Origin: Ruminococcus sp. UBA7014
Lineage (GTDB): Bacteria; Bacillota; Clostridia; Oscillospirales; Ruminococcaceae
Reading direction: 5' to 3'
DNA length: 5,552 bases
NCBI GenBank assembly: GCA_002449575.1
Contig: DJXC01000183.1
Location: 12,568-18,119 of the forward strand
This document shows positions 1 through 5,534 of this stretch, piece after piece (the first letter of the stretch is position 1; each line of letters begins with the position of its first letter). The notes under the pieces were generated by a model. The model saw nothing but the letters and a program-made list of their open reading frames with translations. It was not told the origin of the DNA and searched no databases. The position numbers were made by a program, and so were the translations under genes.

Positions 1-27
1 TTTTTTGCGAAATGAGGCGATTTTATT

Positions 28-909
28 TTGAAAAAATGTTATCTGCTGTGCTTGCTCTCTGCTGTGTTCCTTGTTGGATGCAGTCAGAAAAATACATCTT
101 CTGAAATCCCGGAATCTACTGTTCCGGAGACTGCTCCTGTGGAAATGACACAGACAGCAACTGAAGAAACTCTTCCACTTCCTACCAATGCACCTTTTCC
201 GGAGGCTGACCCCAATGCTGTTACTTTTGATGACGGGAATTTCAGCTTTATTGCTGTTGTTCAGGATGATGAAACGGCTGTGGACGGTTCACTTTCTGTT
301 GAAACGATTGACGGAAATGCTATGCTGAAATTTACAGATGATTCTACCACTGCCGAAAATCTGGAGACGGCTGTACAGAAAATCCGTGTTTCTGCCGGAC
401 AGCTTCTCAGAGAAGACCAGCTTGAAAGTGTTGCCAAAATCAGCTTTGATTTATATGTTCAGGCAAAATCTGATTTATTCCTGAGTGATGATGGTGAATA
501 TCGTCAAGTTCCCGGCTGGCTTGGCGGTGGCGGCGGTACTATGTGTGCTGACGGCAACTGGTACAGCTTTGCAGATTTTTCCGCTTCTGGCATCAATGAA
601 TATGATTTGGAACGTTCTGATGCCTGCCATGTCGAATTCAAATTTCTGTTAGCAGAATCCGGCAAAAAATGGGACAGTTCTGTCGAAGATGTCAACTTTT
701 CCATTATGAGATGGGGAATGCAAAATCTTTCTGACTTGTATCTGGATAATATTACTTTTTATGACACTGAAGGAAATACCATACCTCTGAATCCTTCTGT
801 GCCGGAATCTGCCGAAACTGCTGATTCTACAGAAACAGCACCAGATTCAGCAGAAGAAAACACAGAAGTCACCGAATTTACAGATACTGAAACCGAGGCG
901 GTTGCATGA
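28..909 (+). CDS. Putative lipoprotein with beta-sandwich-like domain and low-complexity linkers
   Basis: Predicted exported lipoprotein of 293 aa; function not recognised. The start is TTG at 28, preceded by a GAGGCG ribosome binding site at 14-19 with 8 nt spacing. An ATG at 12 is in another frame. Residues 1-17 are a lipoprotein signal peptide (two Lys, hydrophobic core) ending in the lipobox LVGC, so Cys18 would be lipidated and the protein anchored outside the membrane. Residues 19-63 are a Pro/Thr/Ser/Glu-rich linker. Residues 64-254 look like one beta-rich domain, with a run of five glycines at 166-170 and a closing strand LYLDNITFYD (237-246) that resembles the last strand of galactose-binding or carbohydrate-binding jelly rolls; that resemblance is by eye and is inference. 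Residues 255-293 form an acidic Ser/Thr/Glu tail with no sorting signal. It overlaps the next lipoprotein gene by 4 bp, so the two are probably co-translated. Any promoter lies outside the window. Confidence 0.85.
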   Translation: MKKCYLLCLLSAVFLVGCSQKNTSSEIPESTVPETAPVEMTQTATEETLPLPTNAPFPEADPNAVTFDDGNFSFIAVVQDDETAVDGSLSVETIDGNAMLKFTDDSTTAENLETAVQKIRVSAGQLLREDQLESVAKISFDLYVQAKSDLFLSDDGEYRQVPGWLGGGGGTMCADGNWYSFADFSASGINEYDLERSDACHVEFKFLLAESGKKWDSSVEDVNFSIMRWGMQNLSDLYLDNITFYDTEGNTIPLNPSVPESAETADSTETAPDSAEENTEVTEFTDTETEAVA

Positions 910-1535
910 AAAAATTAGTTCCATTCTTTGTCATTTTTTGCCTGCTTCTTTCCGGATGTGGCTTTGCCGGCGAAAATTACCGGAATTATGTCACTGCTAT
1001 GCTTGACTGCACTTATCATGACGAAAAAGAAGAGTATCAGCGGCTGACAAACGCTTCCCACCTTAATTCCGAAGTTTTCTTTACAGCAGAAAAAAATAGT
1101 CTCGCACAGAGACTTTGCGATACTTACGGCATTAAATCTGATAAAATTTCCGAGGAAACAAAAAAAGGTTTCTCTGCACTTGCCGAAAGTATTCTTAAAA
1201 AAACAAAATATACCGTCCGGGATGTTCTGCACGAAAATGATAATTATACTGTTGTGCTTGTGATTTCTCCGGTTGACTTCTGGAATAAGGCACAGGACAG
1301 TGTCAGAAAATATTATTATTCAGAATTTCTGCATAAATATAAAATTGCACCCACCAGAGAAGATGCAGATTTACTGGAGGAAGAATATGCTTTCCGTGTT
1401 CTGGAAATTCTCATGAACGAAGCCGAACAGATTGATTATCTCGAACCGGTTGTTTATACCTGCACTATTCAGAATAATACAGTTTCTCCCGATGACTGGA
1501 CAGCTATCGACAAATTAGTCCTGCATCTTTCCTGA
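906..1535 (+). CDS. Small lipoprotein of unknown function, coupled to the upstream lipoprotein
   Basis: Predicted 209-aa lipoprotein, family not recognised. The ATG at 906 overlaps the stop of the upstream gene (ATGA, 906-909), and a GAGG site at 895-898 lies 7 nt before it, so the start is well fixed and translation is probably coupled. Residues 1-17 are a signal peptide with lipobox LSGC; Cys18 is the likely lipid anchor. The mature part begins with a helical stretch (about 23-50, YRNYVTAMLDCTYHDEKEEY), then a charged helical middle (about 60-100), a beta segment around 101-121 (KYTVRDVL, then NYTVVLVI), another helical stretch (128-175) and a final beta segment (182-207). This alpha then beta order would fit a compact NTF2-like or substrate-handling domain, but that is only a guess. 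No catalytic motif was seen. A strong terminator starts 6 bp after the stop, so the gene ends this transcription unit. Confidence 0.85.
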   Translation: MKKLVPFFVIFCLLLSGCGFAGENYRNYVTAMLDCTYHDEKEEYQRLTNASHLNSEVFFTAEKNSLAQRLCDTYGIKSDKISEETKKGFSALAESILKKTKYTVRDVLHENDNYTVVLVISPVDFWNKAQDSVRKYYYSEFLHKYKIAPTREDADLLEEEYAFRVLEILMNEAEQIDYLEPVVYTCTIQNNTVSPDDWTAIDKLVLHLS

Positions 1536-1540
1536 TTTCA

Positions 1541-1574
1541 AAAAAACCGGAATGTATCTGCATTCCGGTTTTTT
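1541..1574 (+). terminator. Bidirectional intrinsic terminator after the lipoprotein pair
   Basis: A perfect 14-bp inverted repeat (1541-1554 and 1561-1574, core ACCGGAATG / CATTCCGGT) surrounds the 6-nt loop TATCTG. One arm is A-rich (A7 at 1540-1546) and the other ends in T6 (1569-1574), so it should stop transcription from either side. It lies 6 bp past the stop codon of the second lipoprotein gene. It would also be a second barrier to minus-strand transcripts. Confidence 0.93.
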
Positions 1575-1578
1575 ATGC

Positions 1579-1607
1579 AAAAAAAGCAGGTCTTCTCTCA
1601 GACCTGC
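1579..1607 (-). terminator. Intrinsic terminator for minus-strand transcription
   Basis: The arms GCAGGTCT (1586-1593) and AGACCTGC (1600-1607) form a perfect 8-bp stem with a 6-nt loop. Read on the minus strand the hairpin is followed at once by seven T (A7 at 1579-1585 on the plus strand), which gives it direction: it ends leftward transcripts. On the plus strand it is followed by CCAAAAA and has no T-tract. It can serve both the darA-holB-ricT operon and the short transcript from the promoter at 1645-1673. Confidence 0.9.
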
Positions 1608-1638
1608 CCAAAAATAATAAGGATGTAGGATTTATGAT
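1579..1638 (-). ncRNA. Candidate small RNA (~60 nt) in the 3' region of ricT
   Basis: A consensus promoter at 1645-1673 would start a minus-strand transcript near 1638 (possible range 1636-1642), and an intrinsic terminator ends it near 1579. The RNA of about 60 nt has a short single-stranded 5' part followed by the terminator hairpin and a U7 tail, the layout of a minimal trans-acting small RNA. It has no ATG and no ribosome binding site; the only possible start, a TTG inside the hairpin region, is not credible. The 5' part holds two AUCC motifs (AUCCUACAUCCUU, minus strand 1631-1619), complementary to AGGAU-type Shine-Dalgarno sequences. Promoter and terminator are read directly from the sequence. 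That the RNA exists and has a function is inference. Alternatives are a relic promoter or transcriptional noise. Confidence 0.55.
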
Positions 1639-1644
1639 AGTCTT

Positions 1645-1673
1645 ATTATAGCATATCTTACGGATTTTGTCAA
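1645..1673 (-). promoter_or_regulatory. Perfect consensus sigma-A promoter with extended -10
   Basis: On the minus strand, TTGACA (1673-1668) and TATAAT (1650-1645) are separated by exactly 17 nt, and a TG one base before the -10 gives the extended TGCTATAAT form. All 12 core bases match consensus. Upstream, A-runs spaced about 11-13 nt apart (roughly 1674-1704) resemble an UP element. It lies about 70 bp after the ricT stop and faces leftward, away from every gene of its strand, so it drives no visible coding region. Confidence 0.88.
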
Positions 1674-1744
1674 GTTTTTCAGGAAGTTTTTGTATTTTTC
1701 ACTAAATTGATAAGCTAATATTCTACATAATCCACAAAAAGCAA

Positions 1745-2605
1745 TCAGCCTTCCAGATTTTTGAGTTCTTTTTCTTCTTTGGTGACACGAGGTTTTCCGG
1801 CTTTCAGAATTTCTACTTCGGAACGGTCAACAGTATACGGCACATCATCCGGATTATCCGGGCGAATCCGCAATTTTCCGGTAATTAAGTTAGCATCTTC
1901 GACACGTCCTTTTCCGTGAGAAGTCTTTACATAAGAACCTATCCGGGGCGTAATTTTCTGTAAATCCTCATAAGCAGCTTGTTCATGCTTTAAGCAGCAC
2001 ATTAGTCTGCCACAAGTACCGGAGATTTTTGTCGGATTCAGAGAGAGTCCCTGTTCTTTTGCCATTTTGATAGATACCGGCTGAAAATCTCCCAGATAGC
2101 CCCGACAGCAGAATTCCCGTCCACAGACACCAAGTCCGCCGAACATTTTCGCTTCGTCTCTCACACCTATCTGCCGGAGTTCAATCCGCATACGGAATAC
2201 AGAAGCCAAATCTTTGACCAGTTCCCGGAAATCGACACGGTTATCGGACGTAAAATAGAATAATAATTTGCTGTTATCGAATGCACAACTGACATCTACC
2301 AGCTTCATTTTGAGCTTATGTGCAGCGATTTTCTGTTCGCAGACAGTGAACGCCTTTTTCTCTTTTTGTTTATTTTGTTCTAAAGTCCGATAATCTTCTA
2401 CATTCATCAGGCGGATAACAGAACGCAGCGGAGAGGCTATATTTTCATCCTGAATATTCCGGTTAGGTATGGATACAATACCACATTCCAGACCTTTCGC
2501 AGTTTCCACAATGACTTTGTCGCCCATCTGAAAGCGCATTCCGGCTGGCGAAAAATAATAGACTTTTCCGGAATTCTGAAAACGGATTCCTACGATTTCA
2601 GTCAT
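1745..2605 (-). CDS. ricT: RicT/YaaT-type PSP1-domain protein, Fe-S subunit of the Ric complex
   Basis: A 286-aa protein of the PSP1 family, close to Bacillus subtilis RicT (YaaT) in length and motifs. In B. subtilis RicT forms a complex with RicA and RicF that carries [4Fe-4S] clusters, acts with RNase Y in mRNA processing, and affects sporulation, biofilm and competence; that role is known for the family and not shown here. The N-terminal part (about 1-60) is a small beta domain (VVGIRF-like start, GDKVIVET at 28-35). The central PSP1 core includes FYFTSDNRVDFRELVKDLA (116-134) and GVRDEAKMFGGLGVCG (147-162). The cluster-binding cysteines are all present: Cys161, Cys166, Cys167 (CGREFCC) and Cys198, Cys203, Cys204 (CGRLMCC). 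The C-terminus is charged. The ATG at 2605 follows an AAAGGAT site (2620-2614) by 8 nt. It is the last gene of the darA-holB-ricT operon, 23 bp after holB. No hairpin directly follows it; the next terminator is at 1579-1607. Confidence 0.95.
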   Translation of the reverse strand: MTEIVGIRFQNSGKVYYFSPAGMRFQMGDKVIVETAKGLECGIVSIPNRNIQDENIASPLRSVIRLMNVEDYRTLEQNKQKEKKAFTVCEQKIAAHKLKMKLVDVSCAFDNSKLLFYFTSDNRVDFRELVKDLASVFRMRIELRQIGVRDEAKMFGGLGVCGREFCCRGYLGDFQPVSIKMAKEQGLSLNPTKISGTCGRLMCCLKHEQAAYEDLQKITPRIGSYVKTSHGKGRVEDANLITGKLRIRPDNPDDVPYTVDRSEVEILKAGKPRVTKEEKELKNLEG

Positions 2606-2628
2606 AAATCACAATCCTTTCTTATTTA

Positions 2629-3603
2629 TTACAGAAGCAGATTTCCACCCAGTGAGGCAAGCACGAGTTTCAGGCTTACACTTGCCTGCAATGCTTCATA
2701 GGCTGACTGTACTGCATGGCACAGCCGCTCAGCTCTGGAAATTGTTATTACTTCAGATAATTCTTCTGCTGAACGGAAATTACATCCGGTCAGGAAGTCA
2801 CTTCCATATTTTATCATACATGCATCCCGGAACTGTTTCATCAGCAACCGGAGAAACGTTTCTGCCTGTGTCCGGTCTTTTTCATATCCGGACAGTATTC
2901 TTAAAATTTCATATTGTTTTCGTTCTGCAACAGCTCCGGTGAGTTCTGCTGCCTGACGGGTCAATTCCTGCATCGCAGGATTTTCCAGCCATTCTATAGC
3001 AAGTCCGATATTTTCGCCACTTGTTGCACGGACTGCTCTGTCAGCATCAGAAGGCGAAATATTATGCTGTTGTGTCAGAGCTTCCCGGCATTCATCCGGC
3101 GTGCATGGTCTGACAGCTATCTGCATCATACGGGAAAGCATTGTTTCCAGAAATGCACTTTTTTCTGTAGCCGTGAACAATAATAGCACATGTTCCGGAG
3201 GTTCTTCAGTCAGTTTCAGTAATGTATTCTGCGCTGGTATGCCGATATTATCACAATCCGCAAACAAATATATTTTCTTGTCGCTGTCATTTGGGGCAAC
3301 AATGGCATCACGACAGATTTCTCTGACAGTATCGACAGAAAAGCCTTGTTTTTTTCCGGAATGTGCTACCGGAATCAAGTCCGGGTGTACTCCGTGCAGA
3401 ATTTTCTGACAGTTTTTGCATGTTCCGCAGGGTACATTTTCTCCGGTGCATAATACTGTCATGGCAAAATATTCTGCAAGGGTTTTCCGTCCAGAACCTT
3501 TTTCGCCATAAAATAAACATGCGTGAGGAATATGCTGATTTTTCCGCATATTCTGCATCAGTGTCAGATTTGCATCATTGCCATAAATTTTCCGCATACT
3601 CAT
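2629..3603 (-). CDS. holB: DNA polymerase III delta' subunit (clamp loader)
   Basis: The 324-aa delta' subunit of the replicative clamp loader, which works with DnaX (tau/gamma) and delta to load the beta sliding clamp. Residues 1-165 form the AAA+ part: a P-loop-like GEKGSGRKT (33-41), a zinc-binding set Cys52, Cys59, Cys62, Cys65, and the conserved NTLLKLTEEPP (126-136). LSRMM at 156-160 stands where the SRC motif is usually found: Ser157 and Arg158, the likely arginine finger acting on DnaX ATP, are kept, while the Cys is Met. The P-loop carries an extra Arg before Lys, consistent with delta' not hydrolysing ATP itself. Residues 166-324 are the helical lid and collar domains. The start ATG at 3603 overlaps the darA stop (ATGA); there is no strong ribosome binding site, so translation is probably coupled to darA. 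An alternative ATG two codons in (3597) would change little. Confidence 0.95.
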   Translation of the reverse strand: MSMRKIYGNDANLTLMQNMRKNQHIPHACLFYGEKGSGRKTLAEYFAMTVLCTGENVPCGTCKNCQKILHGVHPDLIPVAHSGKKQGFSVDTVREICRDAIVAPNDSDKKIYLFADCDNIGIPAQNTLLKLTEEPPEHVLLLFTATEKSAFLETMLSRMMQIAVRPCTPDECREALTQQHNISPSDADRAVRATSGENIGLAIEWLENPAMQELTRQAAELTGAVAERKQYEILRILSGYEKDRTQAETFLRLLMKQFRDACMIKYGSDFLTGCNFRSAEELSEVITISRAERLCHAVQSAYEALQASVSLKLVLASLGGNLLL

Positions 3604-3917
3604 AATTTTTCAAATCTTTCAACATTTGTAACAAATATCGTTGCACCGCCCACTTCGACCTGTACCGGGAGTTCAATTCCGGAGTTGACAGGCATACCGT
3701 TGGGAACGGTTTTTGTTCGCTTACGGCTTTTTTTCCGGATAACTTCGATTAATTCATCAAGGCGGGCTTCTTCCACGCAAGTTAGAAAAGTGGTATTTCC
3801 TGTACTCAAAAATCCGCCTGTAGATGCCAGTTTTGTTGCATAGAATCCAGCTTTCAGGAGGGCTTTTCCGACTGCCTGACTGTCATCGCTGTTGACGATT
3901 GCAAATACCAGTTTCAT
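3600..3917 (-). CDS. darA: Cyclic-di-AMP receptor, PII-like (DarA/PstA/YaaQ)
   Basis: A 105-aa PII-like signalling protein that forms a trimer and binds cyclic-di-AMP in the cytoplasm; its downstream target is unknown in most bacteria. The start at 3917 (MKLVFAIVN) fits the family N-terminus exactly and follows AAAGGGGAT (3936-3928). An in-frame upstream ATG at 4004 would add 29 unrelated residues and lie upstream of the likely promoter, so it is rejected. The c-di-AMP pocket is visible: ATKLASTGGFL (27-37) with Thr28, Gly35 and Phe36, then Asn41 in GNTTFL (40-45), and the closing strand QVEVGGATIFV (86-96). The basic stretch RKKSRKRTK (61-69) lies in the flexible loop region. It is the first gene of the operon and overlaps holB by 4 bp. 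In B. subtilis the cluster is tmk-yaaQ-yaaR-holB-yaaT; here tmk and yaaR are not present. Confidence 0.95.
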   Translation of the reverse strand: MKLVFAIVNSDDSQAVGKALLKAGFYATKLASTGGFLSTGNTTFLTCVEEARLDELIEVIRKKSRKRTKTVPNGMPVNSGIELPVQVEVGGATIFVTNVERFEKL

Positions 3918-3927
3918 AAAAATCAAA

Positions 3928-3936
3928 ATCCCCTTT
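3928..3936 (-). promoter_or_regulatory. Ribosome binding site that fixes the darA start
   Basis: AAAGGGGAT on the minus strand, with its G-run ending 12 nt before the ATG at 3917. It supports the 105-aa start over the longer reading frame from 4004, which has no such site at the right distance. Confidence 0.75.
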
Positions 3937-3945
3937 CGAGAGTGT

Positions 3946-3996
3946 CTGTTTTCAGTATAGCATATTTTCAGAAAAAATGCAAGCCCTGTTTTCAGT
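3946..3996. repeat. Pair of 11-bp direct repeats flanking the darA promoter
   Basis: CTGTTTTCAGT occurs at 3946-3956 and again at 3986-3996, exactly 40 bp apart. Each copy is a small palindrome-like unit (CTG, four T, CAG). One covers the predicted start site and the edge of the -10; the other sits 4 bp upstream of the -35. A spacing of about four helical turns would put both on the same face of the DNA, as in operator pairs. The repeats are directly seen; regulator binding is inference. Confidence 0.6.
3954..3982 (-). promoter_or_regulatory. Sigma-A promoter of the darA-holB-ricT operon
   Basis: On the minus strand, TTGCAT (3982-3977) and TATACT (3959-3954) are 17 nt apart, with an extended TGC before the -10. 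Transcription would start near 3947, giving a leader of about 30 nt that contains the darA ribosome binding site. Two identical 11-bp repeats flank the core promoter (see the repeat entry). Confidence 0.8.
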
Positions 3997-4060
3997 TGAA
4001 ACATTCTGCATAAAATATATAAATTTTTTACAAAAAATACATGATTTTAGTTAGAGTTTA

Positions 4061-4069
4061 TGATATAAT
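4061..4069 (+). promoter_or_regulatory. Extended -10 promoter of the LRR-dockerin gene
   Basis: TGATATAAT at 4061-4069 combines a TG extension with a consensus -10. No good -35 is found 16-18 nt upstream (best TGATTT), which extended -10 promoters tolerate. Transcription would start near 4076, leaving a leader of about 38 nt with the strong AAGGAGG site at 4100-4106. Confidence 0.65.
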
Positions 4070-4113
4070 AAGATAAGATTTTAATATCCTGACAAAAACA
4101 AGGAGGCATTTTT

Positions 4114-5487
4114 ATGAAATTTACCAAAATTCTGAGCAGCTTGTGTGCCTGTGCAGTACTGTGTCTCTGTCCGGAACTGAGCGTTATGGCAGAAGAACCG
4201 GAAGAAAAAGTTTATAACGGATTGGTTTATCAGGTTTCCGAGGACGGAACAGAAATTACTATTATCAGCTATACGGAAGATATGCCGTCAGAACTTGTAA
4301 TTCCTTCCGAAATCGACGGGATTCCTGTAAAATATTTTTCGCAGATGGCTTTTTATCACTGTGATGCACTGACCGAAGTCACCATTCCGGACACAGTGGA
4401 ATCTTTTGGATTTCAGACTTTTCTGAATTGCAGCAATCTGAAAACTGTACATTTTCCTGAAGGACTGACAAGCATTTATGAATCTGCTTTTGCAATGTGT
4501 ACATCTCTGGAATCTGTCATTCTGCCGGAAAGCCTGACAACAATCGGAAATCTTGTATTTTCAGGCTGTACTTCCTTATCGGAAATCAGCATTCCGGAAG
4601 GCGTGACAGAGTTCGGAGAACCGGCTTTTACAGATACGCCATGGCTTGCGGCACAGCAGGCGAAGAATCCGTTTGTGATTGTAAATCATGTTCTGCTTGA
4701 TGCTTCCACAGCAGAAGGCGAAGAAATTACAATTCCGGAAGGCGTGACTTCCATTGCGCCATGGGTATTCGGACAGCAGGAAAAGAATATTAAGAAAGTA
4801 ATTATTCCGGACGGTGTTACAACGCTTAATTTCGGGGCTTTAGACTGTCCGAGCCTGGAAGAAATCGTGATTCCGGAAAGCGTTCAGACAATCAAATCCA
4901 ATGCGTTCAGCAGTACAGTGTGGCTTGCAAACCGAAAAGCTGAAAATCCGCTGGTAGTTGTGAATCAGATTCTGATTGACGGCACAGAAGCAGAAAATCA
5001 TGTCGTAATTCCTGATAGCGTCCGGGTTATCAATACGGGTGCATTCCAGTTCAGCGAGAATCTGACAAGCGTTGAGATTCCGGAAACGGTTACAGAAATT
5101 CAGGACAGAGCGTTCTGGAACTGCGAAAATCTGACTTCTGTCAGCATTCTGAATCCTGATTGTAAAATTGTCGACAGTGATTCTGCATTTTCTACAAACT
5201 GGGACGGTTTTGAAGGCATTATCCGGGGTTATGAAAATTCTACCGCACAGGCTTATGCGGAAAAGTACGGCTATTCTTTTGAAGTTCTTGGAGAAAATTC
5301 TTCTGTCGAGGGAGATGTCAGCGGAGACGGTGCATTCAATGTAGCAGATGCCGTACTTCTCCAGAAATGGCTGCTCGGTGCTGATGATGTGCATCTTGCC
5401 GACTGGAAGGCGGCTGACCTGTGTAAAGACGGACGGATTAATATCTATGATTTGATTATGATGAAGAAAAAGCTGATTTATGGATGA
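4114..5487 (+). CDS. Secreted BspA-like leucine-rich-repeat protein with C-terminal dockerin
   Basis: A 457-aa exported protein. The ATG at 4114 follows AAGGAGG (4100-4106) by 7 nt. Residues 1-26 are a signal peptide with likely cleavage after VMA. Residues about 35-375 are LRR_5 (Treponema/BspA type) repeats, visible as about ten IPxxV/L-type strands starting near 62, 89, 112, 135, 158, 205, 229, 251, 297 and 320; the early ones are spaced exactly 23 residues. The segment IIRGYENSTAQAYAEKYGY (369-387) is the usual end cap. Residues 399-457 are a complete type I-like dockerin with two calcium loops. LRR_5 domains are known from bacterial surface adhesins, and dockerins bind cohesins of scaffoldins. 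The likely role is a non-catalytic part of a cellulosome or surface complex, perhaps in binding substrate, host or other cells. No catalytic domain is present. The gene is monocistronic, with its own promoter and terminator. Confidence 0.93.
   Translation: MKFTKILSSLCACAVLCLCPELSVMAEEPEEKVYNGLVYQVSEDGTEITIISYTEDMPSELVIPSEIDGIPVKYFSQMAFYHCDALTEVTIPDTVESFGFQTFLNCSNLKTVHFPEGLTSIYESAFAMCTSLESVILPESLTTIGNLVFSGCTSLSEISIPEGVTEFGEPAFTDTPWLAAQQAKNPFVIVNHVLLDASTAEGEEITIPEGVTSIAPWVFGQQEKNIKKVIIPDGVTTLNFGALDCPSLEEIVIPESVQTIKSNAFSSTVWLANRKAENPLVVVNQILIDGTEAENHVVIPDSVRVINTGAFQFSENLTSVEIPETVTEIQDRAFWNCENLTSVSILNPDCKIVDSDSAFSTNWDGFEGIIRGYENSTAQAYAEKYGYSFEVLGENSSVEGDVSGDGAFNVADAVLLQKWLLGADDVHLADWKAADLCKDGRINIYDLIMMKKKLIYG
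4639..5046 (+). repeat. Duplicated WL-NP-VN cassette within the LRR protein
   Basis: Two copies of a longer LRR cassette, residues 176-219 (nt 4639-4770) and 269-311 (nt 4918-5046), share the pattern WLA, then A-x-NP, V-x-VN, L-x-D, and IP-x-x-V. They start 93 residues apart and stretch the LRR spacing from about 23 to about 46 residues. This cassette, with its extra beta hairpin, appears to be a modular unit that was duplicated; the DNA copies have diverged, so the event is not recent. Confidence 0.75.
5308..5484 (+). other. Dockerin module, two calcium-binding loops
   Basis: Residues 399-457 hold two F-hand repeats. Loop 1 has Asp401, Ser403, Asp405, Asn409 and Asp412; loop 2 has Asp435, Cys437, Asp439, Asn443 and Asp446. 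Position 3 of loop 2 is Cys instead of the Asn common in clostridial dockerins. The linker LADWKAADLC is, from memory, typical of Ruminococcus dockerins. The cohesin-recognition positions (10 and 11 of each loop) are Val-Ala and Ile-Tyr, so the two halves are not equivalent and a dual binding mode looks unlikely. Confidence 0.88.
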
Positions 5488-5492
5488 AAAAT

Positions 5493-5534
5493 AAGTCAGG
5501 CTCTGTACAGGCAGAGTCTGACTTTTCTGTTTTT
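5493..5534 (+). terminator. Intrinsic terminator of the LRR-dockerin gene
   Basis: Arms 5493-5505 (AAGTCAGGCTCTG) and 5512-5524 (CAGAGTCTGACTT) form a 13-bp stem with one G-T wobble and a 6-nt loop, followed by T-rich sequence to 5534. It begins 6 bp after the stop codon. The last 18 bases of the window show no further feature. Confidence 0.9.

Noticed and set aside
915..1232. 105-aa open frame on the minus strand
   Set aside because: It is antisense to the second lipoprotein gene and rich in Phe and Lys from the complementary A/T-rich codons, which is typical of a shadow frame.
1586..1607. Second plus-strand terminator for the lipoprotein operon
   Set aside because: The hairpin has no T-tract on the plus strand (CCAAAAA follows), while it has a perfect T7 on the minus strand.
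1634..1651. Tiny plus-strand frame after GGATGTAGGA, possibly a leader peptide
   Set aside because: ATG at 1634 runs only five codons to TAG, with no plus-strand promoter nearby and no gene downstream on that strand to regulate.
2652..3843. Several plus-strand frames of 80-106 aa across holB and darA
   Set aside because: They overlap each other and two confidently identified genes on the other strand. Their compositions (many Ser, Cys, His) are not protein-like and no start signals were seen.
3918..4004. N-terminal extension of darA giving 134 aa
   Set aside because: The family begins at MKLVFAIVN (3917). The extra 29 residues overlap the predicted -10, -35 and start site, and the ribosome binding site suits only the shorter start.
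4005..4060. Riboswitch or structured leader in the AT-rich divergent region
   Set aside because: Both predicted transcription starts lie outside it and leave leaders of only about 30-38 nt. No stable hairpin or known aptamer motif was seen.
4840..5394. 184-aa open frame on the minus strand
   Set aside because: It lies wholly antisense to the LRR-dockerin gene, whose repeated codons keep the opposite frame open. It shows no ribosome binding site or recognisable domain.
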